Source: Verrucomicrobiota bacterium (GTDB lineage: Bacteria; Verrucomicrobiota; Verrucomicrobiia; Opitutales; Opitutaceae). From it: 10,285 bases of DNA. A program made the translations under genes and the position numbers. Below the pieces are notes generated by a model that worked only from the letters and a program-made list of their open reading frames with translations, made no database searches and was not told the origin of the DNA. Below, piece after piece: positions 1-7,141 of this stretch. Positions within the stretch are counted from its first letter, which is position 1. Each line of letters opens with the position of its first letter. Where the stretch lies: contig JAEYQF010000298.1 in NCBI GenBank assembly GCA_023410155.1, forward strand, positions 1-10,285. Reading direction: 5' to 3'.

Positions 1-874
1 ACATGGTGCCGCTCGACGTCAGCACGGCCGAGGCGCCGATCGCCGCGGTGTCGGGACCGCCCTCGCCCACGTGCCGCAACTCCACGCCGTCGCGCACATC
101 CACAAATTCGTCCTTCGCCAGCACACGCTCGAGCTCAGCGCGAATTCCGCCGCTCGGATAAAGCACCACCGCGCGACGACGAATCTCCGCCTGGGTTTCC
201 CCATACGCCGCGAGGAACACCGGAAAAATCCGTCCCACGGCCTGACGCCGGCTGCCCGGCAGAAGCAGCACCGGACCGTTTGCATCGAAGCTCACCGGCG
301 GCGCGTAATCGGGCGCGACGAACGGATGTCCGACAAACGTCACCGGCAGCGAGGTGTCCGCGTAGCGATCTGGCTCAAAGGGAAAAATCGCCGCGAGCGC
401 ATCAAGATGCGCCGCCATCTTGAAACGGCGCCCCGCCCGCGAGGCCCAGATTTGGGGGCTGATGTAGTAGAGCGTTTTTGTCGGTCCACCGGCTTTCGCT
501 GAAAAACCGCGCTCAAACATCCCCTTCGCGATGCGCAGATTCAGCCCCGAGGAATCGACGAAACACACCGCCCGCGGACGGTGCTCCCCCACCCAACGCA
601 CCACCTCCGCGATGAGCGCGCGGTAGAACGAGATCTTCTTGAGCACCTCGAAGCCGATCGACGACTGCGCCGTGAGATCGAAGAGCAACTGCGCCCCCGC
701 CGACGCGAGCTTCGGCCCGCCGAGAGCACACACCGACAGCTCCGGTGCGCCGTGGAACAAGCCGCGCAACATCCGGGACGCATGCTCATCGCCCGAATGC
801 TCACCCGCGACGATCAGCAGATCGACACGGCCACGCACCGGCAGTGGAAGCTGGATGACAGAAGAGCCGCTCAT
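1..874 (-). CDS. lpxB: Lipid-A-disaccharide synthase LpxB (3' end cut off by window edge)
   Basis: LpxB joins UDP-2,3-diacylglucosamine to lipid X (2,3-diacylglucosamine 1-phosphate) to form the lipid A disaccharide, at the cytoplasmic face of the inner membrane. The 291 codons present cover roughly three quarters of the usual 380-390 residues. Visible family motifs are AGEHSGD (residues 23-29, the LpxB N-terminal glycine-rich loop), SPQIWASR (139-146), FVGHP (180-184), LLPGSRRQ (204-211) and SSGT (287-290), where the nucleotide-sugar-binding C-terminal half begins. The segment usually reading IDAPDFN or IDYPGFN is here VDSSGLN (106-112), a divergence at a conserved patch. The ATG at 874 is preferred; an in-frame GTG lies four codons upstream, and no clear Shine-Dalgarno is visible for either. 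It is the last visible gene of the minus-strand run, 113 bp after the oxidoreductase. An imperfect inverted repeat fills much of that gap and ends 8 nt before the ATG. Identity is firm; the C-terminus cannot be judged. Confidence 0.95.
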   Translation of the reverse strand, partial: MSGSSVIQLPLPVRGRVDLLIVAGEHSGDEHASRMLRGLFHGAPELSVCALGGPKLASAGAQLLFDLTAQSSIGFEVLKKISFYRALIAEVVRWVGEHRPRAVCFVDSSGLNLRIAKGMFERGFSAKAGGPTKTLYYISPQIWASRAGRRFKMAAHLDALAAIFPFEPDRYADTSLPVTFVGHPFVAPDYAPPVSFDANGPVLLLPGSRRQAVGRIFPVFLAAYGETQAEIRRRAVVLYPSGGIRAELERVLAKDEFVDVRDGVELRHVGEGGPDTAAIGASAVLTSSGTM

Positions 875-882
875 GTTCGAAT

Positions 883-960
883 CCACAGGGGCACAGAGAG
901 CATAGGCCCGATCAAGCGGCGGCTCCTTTGTTCTTCTTTTTGTCCTCTGTGTCTCTGTGG
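883..960. repeat. CACAGAG-type imperfect inverted repeat upstream of lpxB
   Basis: Two 16-nt arms, 883-898 (CCACAGGGGCACAGAG) and 945-960 (CTCTGTGTCTCTGTGG), are complementary at 14 of 16 positions and flank a 46-nt spacer. The same CACAGAG motif recurs in the larger inverted repeat at 5489-5582, so both belong to one dispersed family. In the lpxB transcript the lpxB-proximal arm lies only 8 nt upstream of the start codon, where a ribosome would bind, so folding could affect initiation (inference). Confidence 0.75.
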
Positions 961-987
961 TTCATTCGTCAAACGACACGATCCCGT

Positions 988-1971
988 TCAGCGCTTCGCG
1001 TTGCGGATCTGGTCGGTGATCGTGATCGCGACCTCGAGCGCAGACTTGCCGAGCGCCGCGCCGACTTTCGGCTGCTGGAGCTTCGTCACGCTATCGATGA
1101 AGTGTGCGAGCTCGATTGCGAGCGGCTCGCCTTTCTCGATCGGGATATCGTTCACCGGAATCGAGCTGGCATCGCCCGCCTTCGCGAGGCCGACCTTCAG
1201 CTTCAGGCCATAGGCGATCAGGTCGCTCTTCTTCACCAGGTGGCCTTTCTGGTTCATGAAATCGAGCGAGAGATAGGCATTGTCCTGAAACACGCGGATC
1301 TCGCGGTTCTTCTTCAGACTCATCCGGCTCGCGCTGAGATTGGCGACGCAACCGCTCTCGAACTCGATGCGCGCGTTGGCGATGTCCTCGGTCTTTGAAA
1401 GGACATTGATGCCCACGCTGTCGATTTTCTTGATCGGCGATTTCACGAGCGCGAGCACGATGCCGATATCGTGAATCATCAAGTCGAGCACCACGCCGAC
1501 TTCCGTGCCGCGTGTCTGATACGGGGCGAGCCGCTCGGTCGTGATGTAGCCCGGACGATCGATCTGCTTCTCCAGAAAACTCATCACCGGATTGAAGTGC
1601 TCGATGTGGCCGACCTGCACCAGCCGGTTGGCCTTCTGCGCAGCCGCGAGCACGCGCTCCGCTTCCTCGAGCGAAGCGCATAACGGTTTCTCGATCAGCA
1701 AATGACAACCCTGCGCAAGCAGCGGGATCGCCACGTCCGCGTGTTTGTCGGTGGGCACCACCACCGACACCGCCTGGCAAGCCGCGCCCAGCTCATCGAG
1801 CGTGGTGAAACGGCGACAGTTGAACTTTCCGCAGATCTCCGCGGCGCGTGCATCGCTGGTCTCGTAGATGCCGGCAAGTTCGGCTCCGGGAAGCGACGCG
1901 TAGATTCGCGCGTGATGCTGGCCCAACGAGCCCACACCGACCACGCCGCACTTGATCTTGGAAGCTGCCAT
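988..1971 (-). CDS. Gfo/Idh/MocA-family NAD(P)-dependent sugar oxidoreductase, GnnA-like
   Basis: A 327-residue dehydrogenase of the Gfo/Idh/MocA family. Residues 9-21 form the Rossmann dinucleotide loop (GVVGVGSLGQHHA). EKP at 94-96 holds the lysine typical of the family's active site. GHIEHFNP (121-128) and DLMIHDIG (163-170, with His167 and Asp168) are the substrate-side motifs. The GHIE(R/H)FNP signature and the position directly before lpxB match the subgroup containing GnnA, which oxidises the 3-position of UDP-GlcNAc so that the aminotransferase GnnB can make UDP-GlcNAc3N for lipid A with amide-linked chains. No GnnB is visible here, so that substrate is inferred, not shown. The ATG at 1971 lies 70 bp after the DUF885 stop and has no clear Shine-Dalgarno. 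Length and motifs look complete. The family call is firm; a role in lipid A or another nucleotide sugar is the best guess from context. Confidence 0.85.
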   Translation of the reverse strand: MAASKIKCGVVGVGSLGQHHARIYASLPGAELAGIYETSDARAAEICGKFNCRRFTTLDELGAACQAVSVVVPTDKHADVAIPLLAQGCHLLIEKPLCASLEEAERVLAAAQKANRLVQVGHIEHFNPVMSFLEKQIDRPGYITTERLAPYQTRGTEVGVVLDLMIHDIGIVLALVKSPIKKIDSVGINVLSKTEDIANARIEFESGCVANLSASRMSLKKNREIRVFQDNAYLSLDFMNQKGHLVKKSDLIAYGLKLKVGLAKAGDASSIPVNDIPIEKGEPLAIELAHFIDSVTKLQQPKVGAALGKSALEVAITITDQIRNAKR

Positions 1972-1984
1972 AAAGGGAACGGAG

Positions 1985-2034
1985 GTTACCGGCGCCCTCG
2001 CCCACCGCCACAGGAAAAACGCCGGCGCCGTGAC
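1985..2034 (-). other. Possible RNA hairpin between the DUF885 gene and the oxidoreductase
   Basis: GGCGCC occurs at 1991-1996 and again at 2024-2029, and the pairing extends outward: 1985-1996 can pair with 2024-2034 with one bulge and one G-U or mismatch position. In the minus-strand transcript this hairpin would begin 8 nt after the DUF885 stop and end 13 nt before the oxidoreductase ATG. There is no U-run after it, so it is not a classical intrinsic terminator. It could be an attenuating or 3'-end-protecting structure, or chance in GC-rich sequence. Confidence 0.25.
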
Positions 2035-2041
2035 GCCGTTC

Positions 2042-3343
2042 TCATTTCAATCCCGACGGCAGCCGCGGCGAAGAAATCAGCTCGGTAAACTCCCGCCAGC
2101 GCCGGTTCGCGTCCCCGCCCGTTCGACGCTCCATGTAGGCCCGCACCCGATCGAGCCCGTGGTTGTAGTTGATCACGTAGCTCCGGTATTTGCGGATGAA
2201 TCGCACCTGTCGCGCAGCCAGCTCCGGCGACTTGAGCGAGAACCGCTCCAGCCAGACGGCAGCCTCTGCGTCGGTCATTTCCCCGTCGACGACGCGCCGC
2301 GCCGCCTCGTTGCCGGCATAATTCAAACGCTCCAACAACCCGAACACCCGCGCATACTCGTCGGCGCTGGCCGGATCGATTCCCGCGATCGGGAATAACA
2401 CCTCGCGCTCGAACGCCAGTTTCTCGTCGCCCGGAAACGCGACTTCGATGCCGTAGTTCGCCGTGCCCTCCGCGATCAACGACTGCGGGCTGAAGAGCGG
2501 ATACACCGAGAACTCCACCCAGCCGCGTCCGCGCAGGAGTTTTTCCTCGAGCAGCGCATTGTAGACGTGGTGGCCCGGATAACCCTCGTGACACGCCAGG
2601 TCGATCGCGCGATCGATCGTGATCGGCTGCGACACGTTGACTTGGATCACGCTGCGGTAGCCGCCCTGATACCAGTTGTAGGCTGCCCACGGTTTGTCGG
2701 TGACATACTCGACCGTGAAACTCTCGCCCTGCGGCAGCGCGATGTGCCGCAGCGTGCGCTGGCGCGCCTCCAGGATTGCCGCATCGAACACCGCCGCGAC
2801 TCGATCCGCCGGAATCTGAAACCGTTTTCGGAAAAGCTCCACGCGTTCGGCGAGGGCCCCTTCGCCCGGAATCGCTTCATCCAGTTCGCGCAGGATCGCC
2901 GCGAAATGTTCGTCCTCAAAACGCGGCGCCACCGCGTCGTAGGTGCGACGCGACTCCTCGTCGAAACGCATCGCCACGCCCCTCAGGAGATCCACGCGCG
3001 CCACGACCGCTGCGAGTTGATGATCGAGGTAACTCTGGCGCAGCCGCACGATCTCCTCGGTCGTCGTGAGATCCACGGAGCGGACGCGTTCGCGCAAGGC
3101 CCCTGAGCGCGCGCGAATCTCGCCGAGCGAAAGTTGCTTCTGCTGCGCCTCCACGCGCCACTCCGCCGGTCCGTAGTAAGCATCGACCGCGTCCGCATCG
3201 TGCACGCCGAGCGCGAGCACGAGTTTCACGTAGTCTTCGGCGAGCGGATCGAGCGTGGCGGACGCACTCTGCGGCGCAGCGAAACTCAACTGCGCCGGCA
3301 GAACAAATACCACTGCCGCGATCCAACGAACAAAAACCTTCAT
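2042..3343 (-). CDS. Secreted DUF885-family protein, putative zinc metallopeptidase
   Basis: A 433-residue protein with a plausible Sec signal peptide: basic MKVFVRW, a hydrophobic stretch to about residue 18, and a likely cleavage near SFA-AP (residues 20-24). It therefore probably acts in the periplasm or outside. The hallmark is HEGYPGHH at 252-259, the DUF885 form of a HExxH-like zinc site (usually HExxPGHH), followed by AEG at 291-293, where Glu292 may be the third zinc ligand in gluzincin fashion. Between the signal peptide and this site the protein is helix-rich and charged, as in family members. Members are annotated as metallopeptidases or carboxypeptidases, but the substrate is unknown here. 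The ATG at 3343 has a purine-rich GGGG just upstream. The 172-bp gap to lolD leaves room for its own promoter, though I see no good -35/-10 pair. Family assignment is confident; peptidase activity is inferred from motifs. Confidence 0.85.
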   Translation of the reverse strand: MKVFVRWIAAVVFVLPAQLSFAAPQSASATLDPLAEDYVKLVLALGVHDADAVDAYYGPAEWRVEAQQKQLSLGEIRARSGALRERVRSVDLTTTEEIVRLRQSYLDHQLAAVVARVDLLRGVAMRFDEESRRTYDAVAPRFEDEHFAAILRELDEAIPGEGALAERVELFRKRFQIPADRVAAVFDAAILEARQRTLRHIALPQGESFTVEYVTDKPWAAYNWYQGGYRSVIQVNVSQPITIDRAIDLACHEGYPGHHVYNALLEEKLLRGRGWVEFSVYPLFSPQSLIAEGTANYGIEVAFPGDEKLAFEREVLFPIAGIDPASADEYARVFGLLERLNYAGNEAARRVVDGEMTDAEAAVWLERFSLKSPELAARQVRFIRKYRSYVINYNHGLDRVRAYMERRTGGDANRRWREFTELISSPRLPSGLK

Positions 3344-3515
3344 ACCCCAGTCTCGTGCGACGGGTCAGAGGTCTCAAGGTGGAACCCGGGGCCTGCGCGC
3401 CCACGTCGAGCCAAGATTCGTGCCGGGGCGGAACGATGTTCGCACACGGTCGTGCCTCAGCGCGCTCCGAGTCGCGCCTGGATCCGCACCGACCCGAGCC
3501 CGCGCACAGCACGAC
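3344..3515. other. Intergenic gap, no recognised element
   Basis: This 172-bp GC-rich stretch separates the lolD stop from the DUF885 start. I find no convincing promoter, terminator, RNA gene or member of the repeat families seen in other gaps. It is the only gap above 150 bp, apart from the lysS/DUF4010 divergent region, without a recognisable repeat. Confidence 0.5.
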
Positions 3516-4181
3516 TCAGGCGAAGCGACCTTCGTGCAAGAAAAGCTGGCGCGCGGTGCGTTTCGCGTGCGCGGCGTTGTGCGTCACGAGCACGAGCGCC
3601 GTTTTCGTTTCCGCGCAGAGATTCAACAAAAGCTCGATCACGGCGTCGCCGGTGTGTTCGTCGAGATTGCCCGTTGGTTCGTCGGCGAGGAGGAGAGGCG
3701 GCGAGTTCATGAGCGCGCGGGCGACAGCCACTCGCTGGCGTTCGCCGCCGGAGAGTTGCGCCGGCAGATGCGCCGCACGCGCGGCCAGACCTACGCGATC
3801 CAGCAGGTGTTGCGCGCGTTCGCGTTCGGCCTTGCCGACTTTGCCGAGGATGCGGCGCGCCATGAGCACGTTTTGCAGGGCGTCGAGTTCGGGGATCAGA
3901 TAAAACGATTGAAACACGATCCCCAAAAACGTCGCGCGGCGTTCAGTCGTGATCTCGCGCGAACCTGCCCACTCGAGCGTGCCGCTGTCGGGTGCATCGA
4001 GTCCGGCGAGCAGATTGAGCAAGGTGGATTTGCCCGAGCCGGATTCACCGCGCACGGACACGCTCTCGCCCGCGGCCACATCGAGATCGACCCCGCGCAA
4101 CACGTCGATGCGGCGATCGCCGCTCGGGAATGTCTTCGTGAGCGCACGGGCACTGAGCACGTTTTGAAGCGTATCACTCAC
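3516..4181 (-). CDS. lolD: Lipoprotein-releasing system ATP-binding protein LolD
   Basis: LolD is the ATPase of the inner-membrane Lol transporter, which extracts mature lipoproteins and passes them to LolA for transport to the outer membrane. With the GTG start at 4181 the protein has 221 residues, the usual LolD size. All ABC motifs are intact: Walker A GESGSGKST (45-53), Q-loop Gln91, signature LSGGERQ (143-149), Walker B LLLADEP (163-169) and switch His201. The opening SARALTKTF and the GNLDEHTG segment after Walker B fit the MacB/LolD/FtsE group. The start at 4181 is chosen because it overlaps the permease stop by 8 nt (GTGAGTGA), a translational-coupling arrangement; another in-frame GTG at 4217 would add 12 residues and overlap by 44 nt. 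The partner permease lies immediately upstream, which separates it from other ABC ATPases of this group. Confidence 0.93.
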   Translation of the reverse strand: MSDTLQNVLSARALTKTFPSGDRRIDVLRGVDLDVAAGESVSVRGESGSGKSTLLNLLAGLDAPDSGTLEWAGSREITTERRATFLGIVFQSFYLIPELDALQNVLMARRILGKVGKAERERAQHLLDRVGLAARAAHLPAQLSGGERQRVAVARALMNSPPLLLADEPTGNLDEHTGDAVIELLLNLCAETKTALVLVTHNAAHAKRTARQLFLHEGRFA

Positions 4182-5409
4182 TGCGCAGGGCCTCCACGGG
4201 TTTGAGTCGCGCGGCACGCCACGCGGGCAGCAGGCCCGCCAGCGTCGAGATCACGACCGAGCACACGACGATCATCACGACATCGCTCGCGGCCGTGTAG
4301 GCCGGCAACCGGCTGAACTGATAAAAACGTGCGAGCACTTCCTGGCTGCCGGTGAGTTTGGTGAAGAACGCGACCATGTCGTTGCGCAGCCACAGCGCAC
4401 AAAAGCCGAGCACGAGTCCCAGCGCGGTTCCGGAGATGCCGATGAGCAATCCTTGGAAGCAGAAACACGCGGCCACATGGCGCGACTTGCCACCGAGCGC
4501 GCCAAGCAGGCCGATCTCACGGGTCTTGCGCACGACGGAGATCAGCAGCGAGCTCGTGACCGAGAATGCGGCGACGACGATGATGAACGTGAGCAGGAAG
4601 AAGATCATGTTCTTCTCGAGCGAGAGGACGAAGAGGAAGTCCTCGTTGGCCTCGATCCACGAGCGCGCGCGGGCGCCGGAATCGGGCGGAAGCGCAGCGT
4701 TGATGCGGGCGGCGGCGACGTCGGCATCGAGGCCGGGCTGGATCTTCACGTTGATCCCGTGGACGGAGCGTCCGAGCCCGTAGAGATCCTGCATCGTGCG
4801 CAGCGTCACGATCACGGTGGAGCTGTCGAGTTGTTGATGGCCGACTTCAAAAATGCCCGCCACGGTGAGCGAACGCGGGAGCATCACTTCGTCGTTCTTC
4901 AGTTTCTCGAGCAGGAGCGGTGAGTAGATTTCAACCGTGCTGCCCATGCGCGCGCCCAGCGAATACGCGAGCTGCGCGCTCAGGATGATCGAGTCATCGT
5001 CAAGCTGGTTGAGTGAGCCGATGCGCACGTAGTAATCGAGCGGGACGACGCGCGAGACGCGGTTGACGTCGACGCCCTGGATCGCGGGAAACGCGGGTTT
5101 GTCCTCGTGCTGCAGCATCACGACGCCCTCGGCGAACGGCGTGGTGGCGACGACGCCGGGGACTTTGAGGATGCGGGCCTGCACGCCCGCGGGATCCTGC
5201 ATCAGGCCCGGGGCGCGAACCTGCACATCGCCCTGCACCTCGACGATCATGCGGCGGATCTCGTGACCGAAGCCGCCCATCACGCTCGTCGAGATGATGA
5301 GCAACGCCACGCCGAGCGCCACGCCGAGCATCGAGATCGCGGTGAAGAACGGAAACCGTTTCCCGGTCGGGAAAAGCTGCTTCAGCGCGAGGTAGAGATA
5401 CCAGGGCAC
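4174..5409 (-). CDS. lolC: Lipoprotein-releasing system permease, LolC/LolE family
   Basis: A 411-residue inner-membrane permease of the LolC/LolE type with MacB/FtsX-like topology. One transmembrane segment lies at about 21-45, a large periplasmic domain spans about 46-265, and three more segments sit at about 267-292, 317-341 and 374-397. The KTREIGLLGALGG segment (295-307) after the second segment is the conserved cytoplasmic coupling loop that contacts LolD, and the tail PAWRAARLKPVEALRSE is typical of FtsX-domain permeases. The start codon is GTG at 5409 and the reading opens with the usual short amphipathic N-terminus. No second LolC/LolE paralogue is present, so the complex may be a homodimer with LolD (LolF-like), as in many bacteria outside Gammaproteobacteria; whether a paralogue exists elsewhere cannot be seen. 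lolD follows with an 8-nt overlap. Calling it LolC rather than LolE is arbitrary. Confidence 0.92.
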   Translation of the reverse strand: MPWYLYLALKQLFPTGKRFPFFTAISMLGVALGVALLIISTSVMGGFGHEIRRMIVEVQGDVQVRAPGLMQDPAGVQARILKVPGVVATTPFAEGVVMLQHEDKPAFPAIQGVDVNRVSRVVPLDYYVRIGSLNQLDDDSIILSAQLAYSLGARMGSTVEIYSPLLLEKLKNDEVMLPRSLTVAGIFEVGHQQLDSSTVIVTLRTMQDLYGLGRSVHGINVKIQPGLDADVAAARINAALPPDSGARARSWIEANEDFLFVLSLEKNMIFFLLTFIIVVAAFSVTSSLLISVVRKTREIGLLGALGGKSRHVAACFCFQGLLIGISGTALGLVLGFCALWLRNDMVAFFTKLTGSQEVLARFYQFSRLPAYTAASDVVMIVVCSVVISTLAGLLPAWRAARLKPVEALRSE

Positions 5410-5411
5410 GG

Positions 5412-5433
5412 GTGAATGCGGAGTGAATGCGGA
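5412..5433. repeat. 11-bp tandem duplication upstream of the Lol permease
   Basis: GTGAATGCGGA occurs twice in direct tandem (5412-5422 and 5423-5433), followed by a partial third unit (GTGGCGG). It begins 2 bp upstream of the permease GTG start, so it occupies the ribosome-binding region, where no Shine-Dalgarno is visible. Confidence 0.7.
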
Positions 5434-5488
5434 GTGGCGGGCCGGAACTACTCCGTGCGGTTCATCTGCTTTTCGGCGTGTATTTCGC

Positions 5489-5582
5489 CACAGAGGTCAC
5501 GGAGCGCCGACACAGAGGACACGGAGAATGAAACCGAAATTCGGCTCAGTGAACTCTGTGTCCGAGCTCTGTGTTCTCTGTG
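5489..5582. repeat. Large imperfect inverted repeat of CACAGAG/CACGGAG units
   Basis: Two 38-nt arms (5489-5526 and 5545-5582) are complementary at 30 of 38 positions, with an 18-nt centre that contains a further small palindrome (CCGAA/TTCGG). Each arm is itself built from short units of the form CACRGAG spaced about 9 nt apart within a pair. It lies in the 247-bp gap between the lysS stop and the Lol permease start, and would fold into a long hairpin in a transcript. It is the fuller relative of the repeat at 883-960. Confidence 0.85.
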
Positions 5583-5619
5583 ACTCATGATCGGATGGAT
5601 TGGATCTGAGCCAGTTAGA

Positions 5620-5650
5620 GCAATCCGCCGTTCGAAATCCGCAATCCGCA
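5620..5650. repeat. AATCCGC-type short repeat at the lysS 3' end
   Basis: The unit AATCCGC occurs three times in 31 bp (GCAATCCGCC at 5620-5629, then AATCCGC twice in 5636-5649), around a TTCGAA palindrome at 5631-5636. It ends 6 bp before the lysS stop codon on the opposite strand. The motif resembles a dispersed intergenic repeat I have seen in other environmental genomes; genome-wide copy number here is unknown. Confidence 0.65.
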
Positions 5651-5656
5651 AATTCC

Positions 5657-7141
5657 TCACGCGCCGGGGCGGAGCGAGGGAAACAGGATCACGTCCCGGA
5701 TGCTCTCGGCGCCCGTAAGGAGAATGCAGAGGCGGTCGATGCCGACGCCCATGCCACCGGCGGGCGGCATGCCGTGCTCGAGCGCGAGCAGGAAGTCGGT
5801 GTCCATCTTCTGCACGTCCTCGCCGACCTGCTTCTCGAACATTTCCCGCTGCACGAACGGGTCGTTCTGCTCCGAGTAGGCGGGCGCGACCTCCATGCCG
5901 CCGATGATGCACTCGAAGACATCGATCAGGCCAGGATCCTCGGCGTTGAGCTTCGCGAGCGGGCACAGCTCCTTCGGCAGGTGCGTGACAAAGGTCGGCT
6001 GAATGAGTGTCGGCTCGATCTTCTTGCCGAAGATTTCGTTGACGATCTCGTGCGTTTCCCAGCCCGCATGGACTTCGAGGCCGAGCTTCGCGCAGGCTTC
6101 GATGGCCTTCTCGCGATAGTCGGGCTGGTTGCGGTGCGCGCTGAGTGCGAAGCCCGCGGCTTCATCGATCAGCTCAAAATAGCGAACGCTGCGCCACTCG
6201 CCGGCGAAGTTGATCATCTGGCCGCTCGCCGCGTGCTTGATCTCGGTCGCACCGATCACGTCGCGGCACAGGTCCGCGAAGATCGCCTGCAGCAACTCCA
6301 TCATGCCGCGGAAATCGGAATACGCCTGGTAAACCTCGAGCATCGTGAACTCGGGGTTGTGCTTGCGCGAGACGCCTTCGTTGCGAAACACGCGACCGAT
6401 CTCAAACACGCGATCGTAGCCGCCCACGAGCAGGCGCTTGAGTCGCAGCTCGAGCGCGATGCGCAGGAAGAAATCCGCACCGAGTGCGTTGTGATGCGTG
6501 GTGAAGGGCCGCGCCGCCGCGCCGCCCGCGACGCCCTCGAGCACCGGAGTCTCGACTTCGAAGAAGCTGCGCTTTGCGAGCGTGGAGCGGATGCTCGACA
6601 CGATTTTGCTGCGCAGCATGAGCCGCTGGCGCGACTCGGCATTCACGATCAGATCGAGATAACGTTGGCGGTAAACCTGCTCGGGATCGGTCAGGCCGTG
6701 CCACTTCTCGGGAAGCGGCCGCAGCGCCTTCGACACGAGCGTGAACGCATCCACGCGCACCGTGATTTCGCCGGTCTTCGTTTTGAAGAGCGCACCCGTG
6801 ACACCGATGATGTCGCCGAGATCGAGCATCTTCTTGAAGACGCCGTAGCGCTCCTCGCCGAGCACATCCTTGCGGAAGTAGAGTTGGATCTGCCCCTGCT
6901 GATCCTGGATTTTCACGAACGAGCTGCCGCCCTGCACGCGAAACGTCACGAGTCGGCCCGCCACCGAAACAGTCACGGCGTAGTCCTGTCCGTCGACGTA
7001 AAGCGCTTTGGCGTCCTGCGAGAAATGCGTCTGCGAAGCGTTGGCCTGAAACGGATCGAAGCCGCCCGCGCGCAGGTCCTGCAGCTTCTGGCGCCGCACG
7101 GCGAACTGGTCGTGGGAATTATCGGCGGGAATGTCGCTCAT
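5657..7141 (-). CDS. lysS: Lysyl-tRNA synthetase, class II
   Basis: LysRS charges tRNA-Lys with lysine using ATP in the cytoplasm. The 494-residue product has the class IIb layout. The N-terminal OB-fold anticodon-binding domain spans about 55-140. Motif 1 lies around 185-205, followed by the GGAAARPFTTHHNAL loop (206-220). Motif 2 includes RVFEIGRVFRNEG (244-256) and HNPEFTMLE (261-269). Motif 3 is GMGVGIDRL (463-471), followed by SIRDVILFPSLRP (480-492). The stretch usually reading FSELNDP is here YSEQNDP (422-428), a mild lineage variant. The ATG at 7141 (MSDIPADNSHDQF...) is chosen because the HDQFAVRRQKLQ helix is where LysRS proteins normally begin; the frame stays open upstream to 7333, but those residues resemble no LysRS extension. 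It heads the minus-strand run and faces the DUF4010 gene divergently. The Lol permease follows after 247 bp. Confidence 0.97.
   Translation of the reverse strand: MSDIPADNSHDQFAVRRQKLQDLRAGGFDPFQANASQTHFSQDAKALYVDGQDYAVTVSVAGRLVTFRVQGGSSFVKIQDQQGQIQLYFRKDVLGEERYGVFKKMLDLGDIIGVTGALFKTKTGEITVRVDAFTLVSKALRPLPEKWHGLTDPEQVYRQRYLDLIVNAESRQRLMLRSKIVSSIRSTLAKRSFFEVETPVLEGVAGGAAARPFTTHHNALGADFFLRIALELRLKRLLVGGYDRVFEIGRVFRNEGVSRKHNPEFTMLEVYQAYSDFRGMMELLQAIFADLCRDVIGATEIKHAASGQMINFAGEWRSVRYFELIDEAAGFALSAHRNQPDYREKAIEACAKLGLEVHAGWETHEIVNEIFGKKIEPTLIQPTFVTHLPKELCPLAKLNAEDPGLIDVFECIIGGMEVAPAYSEQNDPFVQREMFEKQVGEDVQKMDTDFLLALEHGMPPAGGMGVGIDRLCILLTGAESIRDVILFPSLRPGA

Noticed and set aside
3449..3515. GTCGTGC / GCACGAC inverted repeat just after the lolD stop as a terminator
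   Set aside because: The arms are only 7 nt with a loop above 50 nt and no T-run, so chance in GC-rich DNA is sufficient.
3255..4205. A 316-codon open frame on the plus strand antisense to lolD and the following gap
   Set aside because: lolD on the other strand has every ABC motif; this frame is arginine- and alanine-rich with no recognisable domain and spans a gene boundary.
5489..5650. CRISPR-like array
   Set aside because: Units are 7-11 bp, imperfect, unevenly spaced and arranged as inverted repeats without unique spacers of uniform length; no cas gene is nearby.
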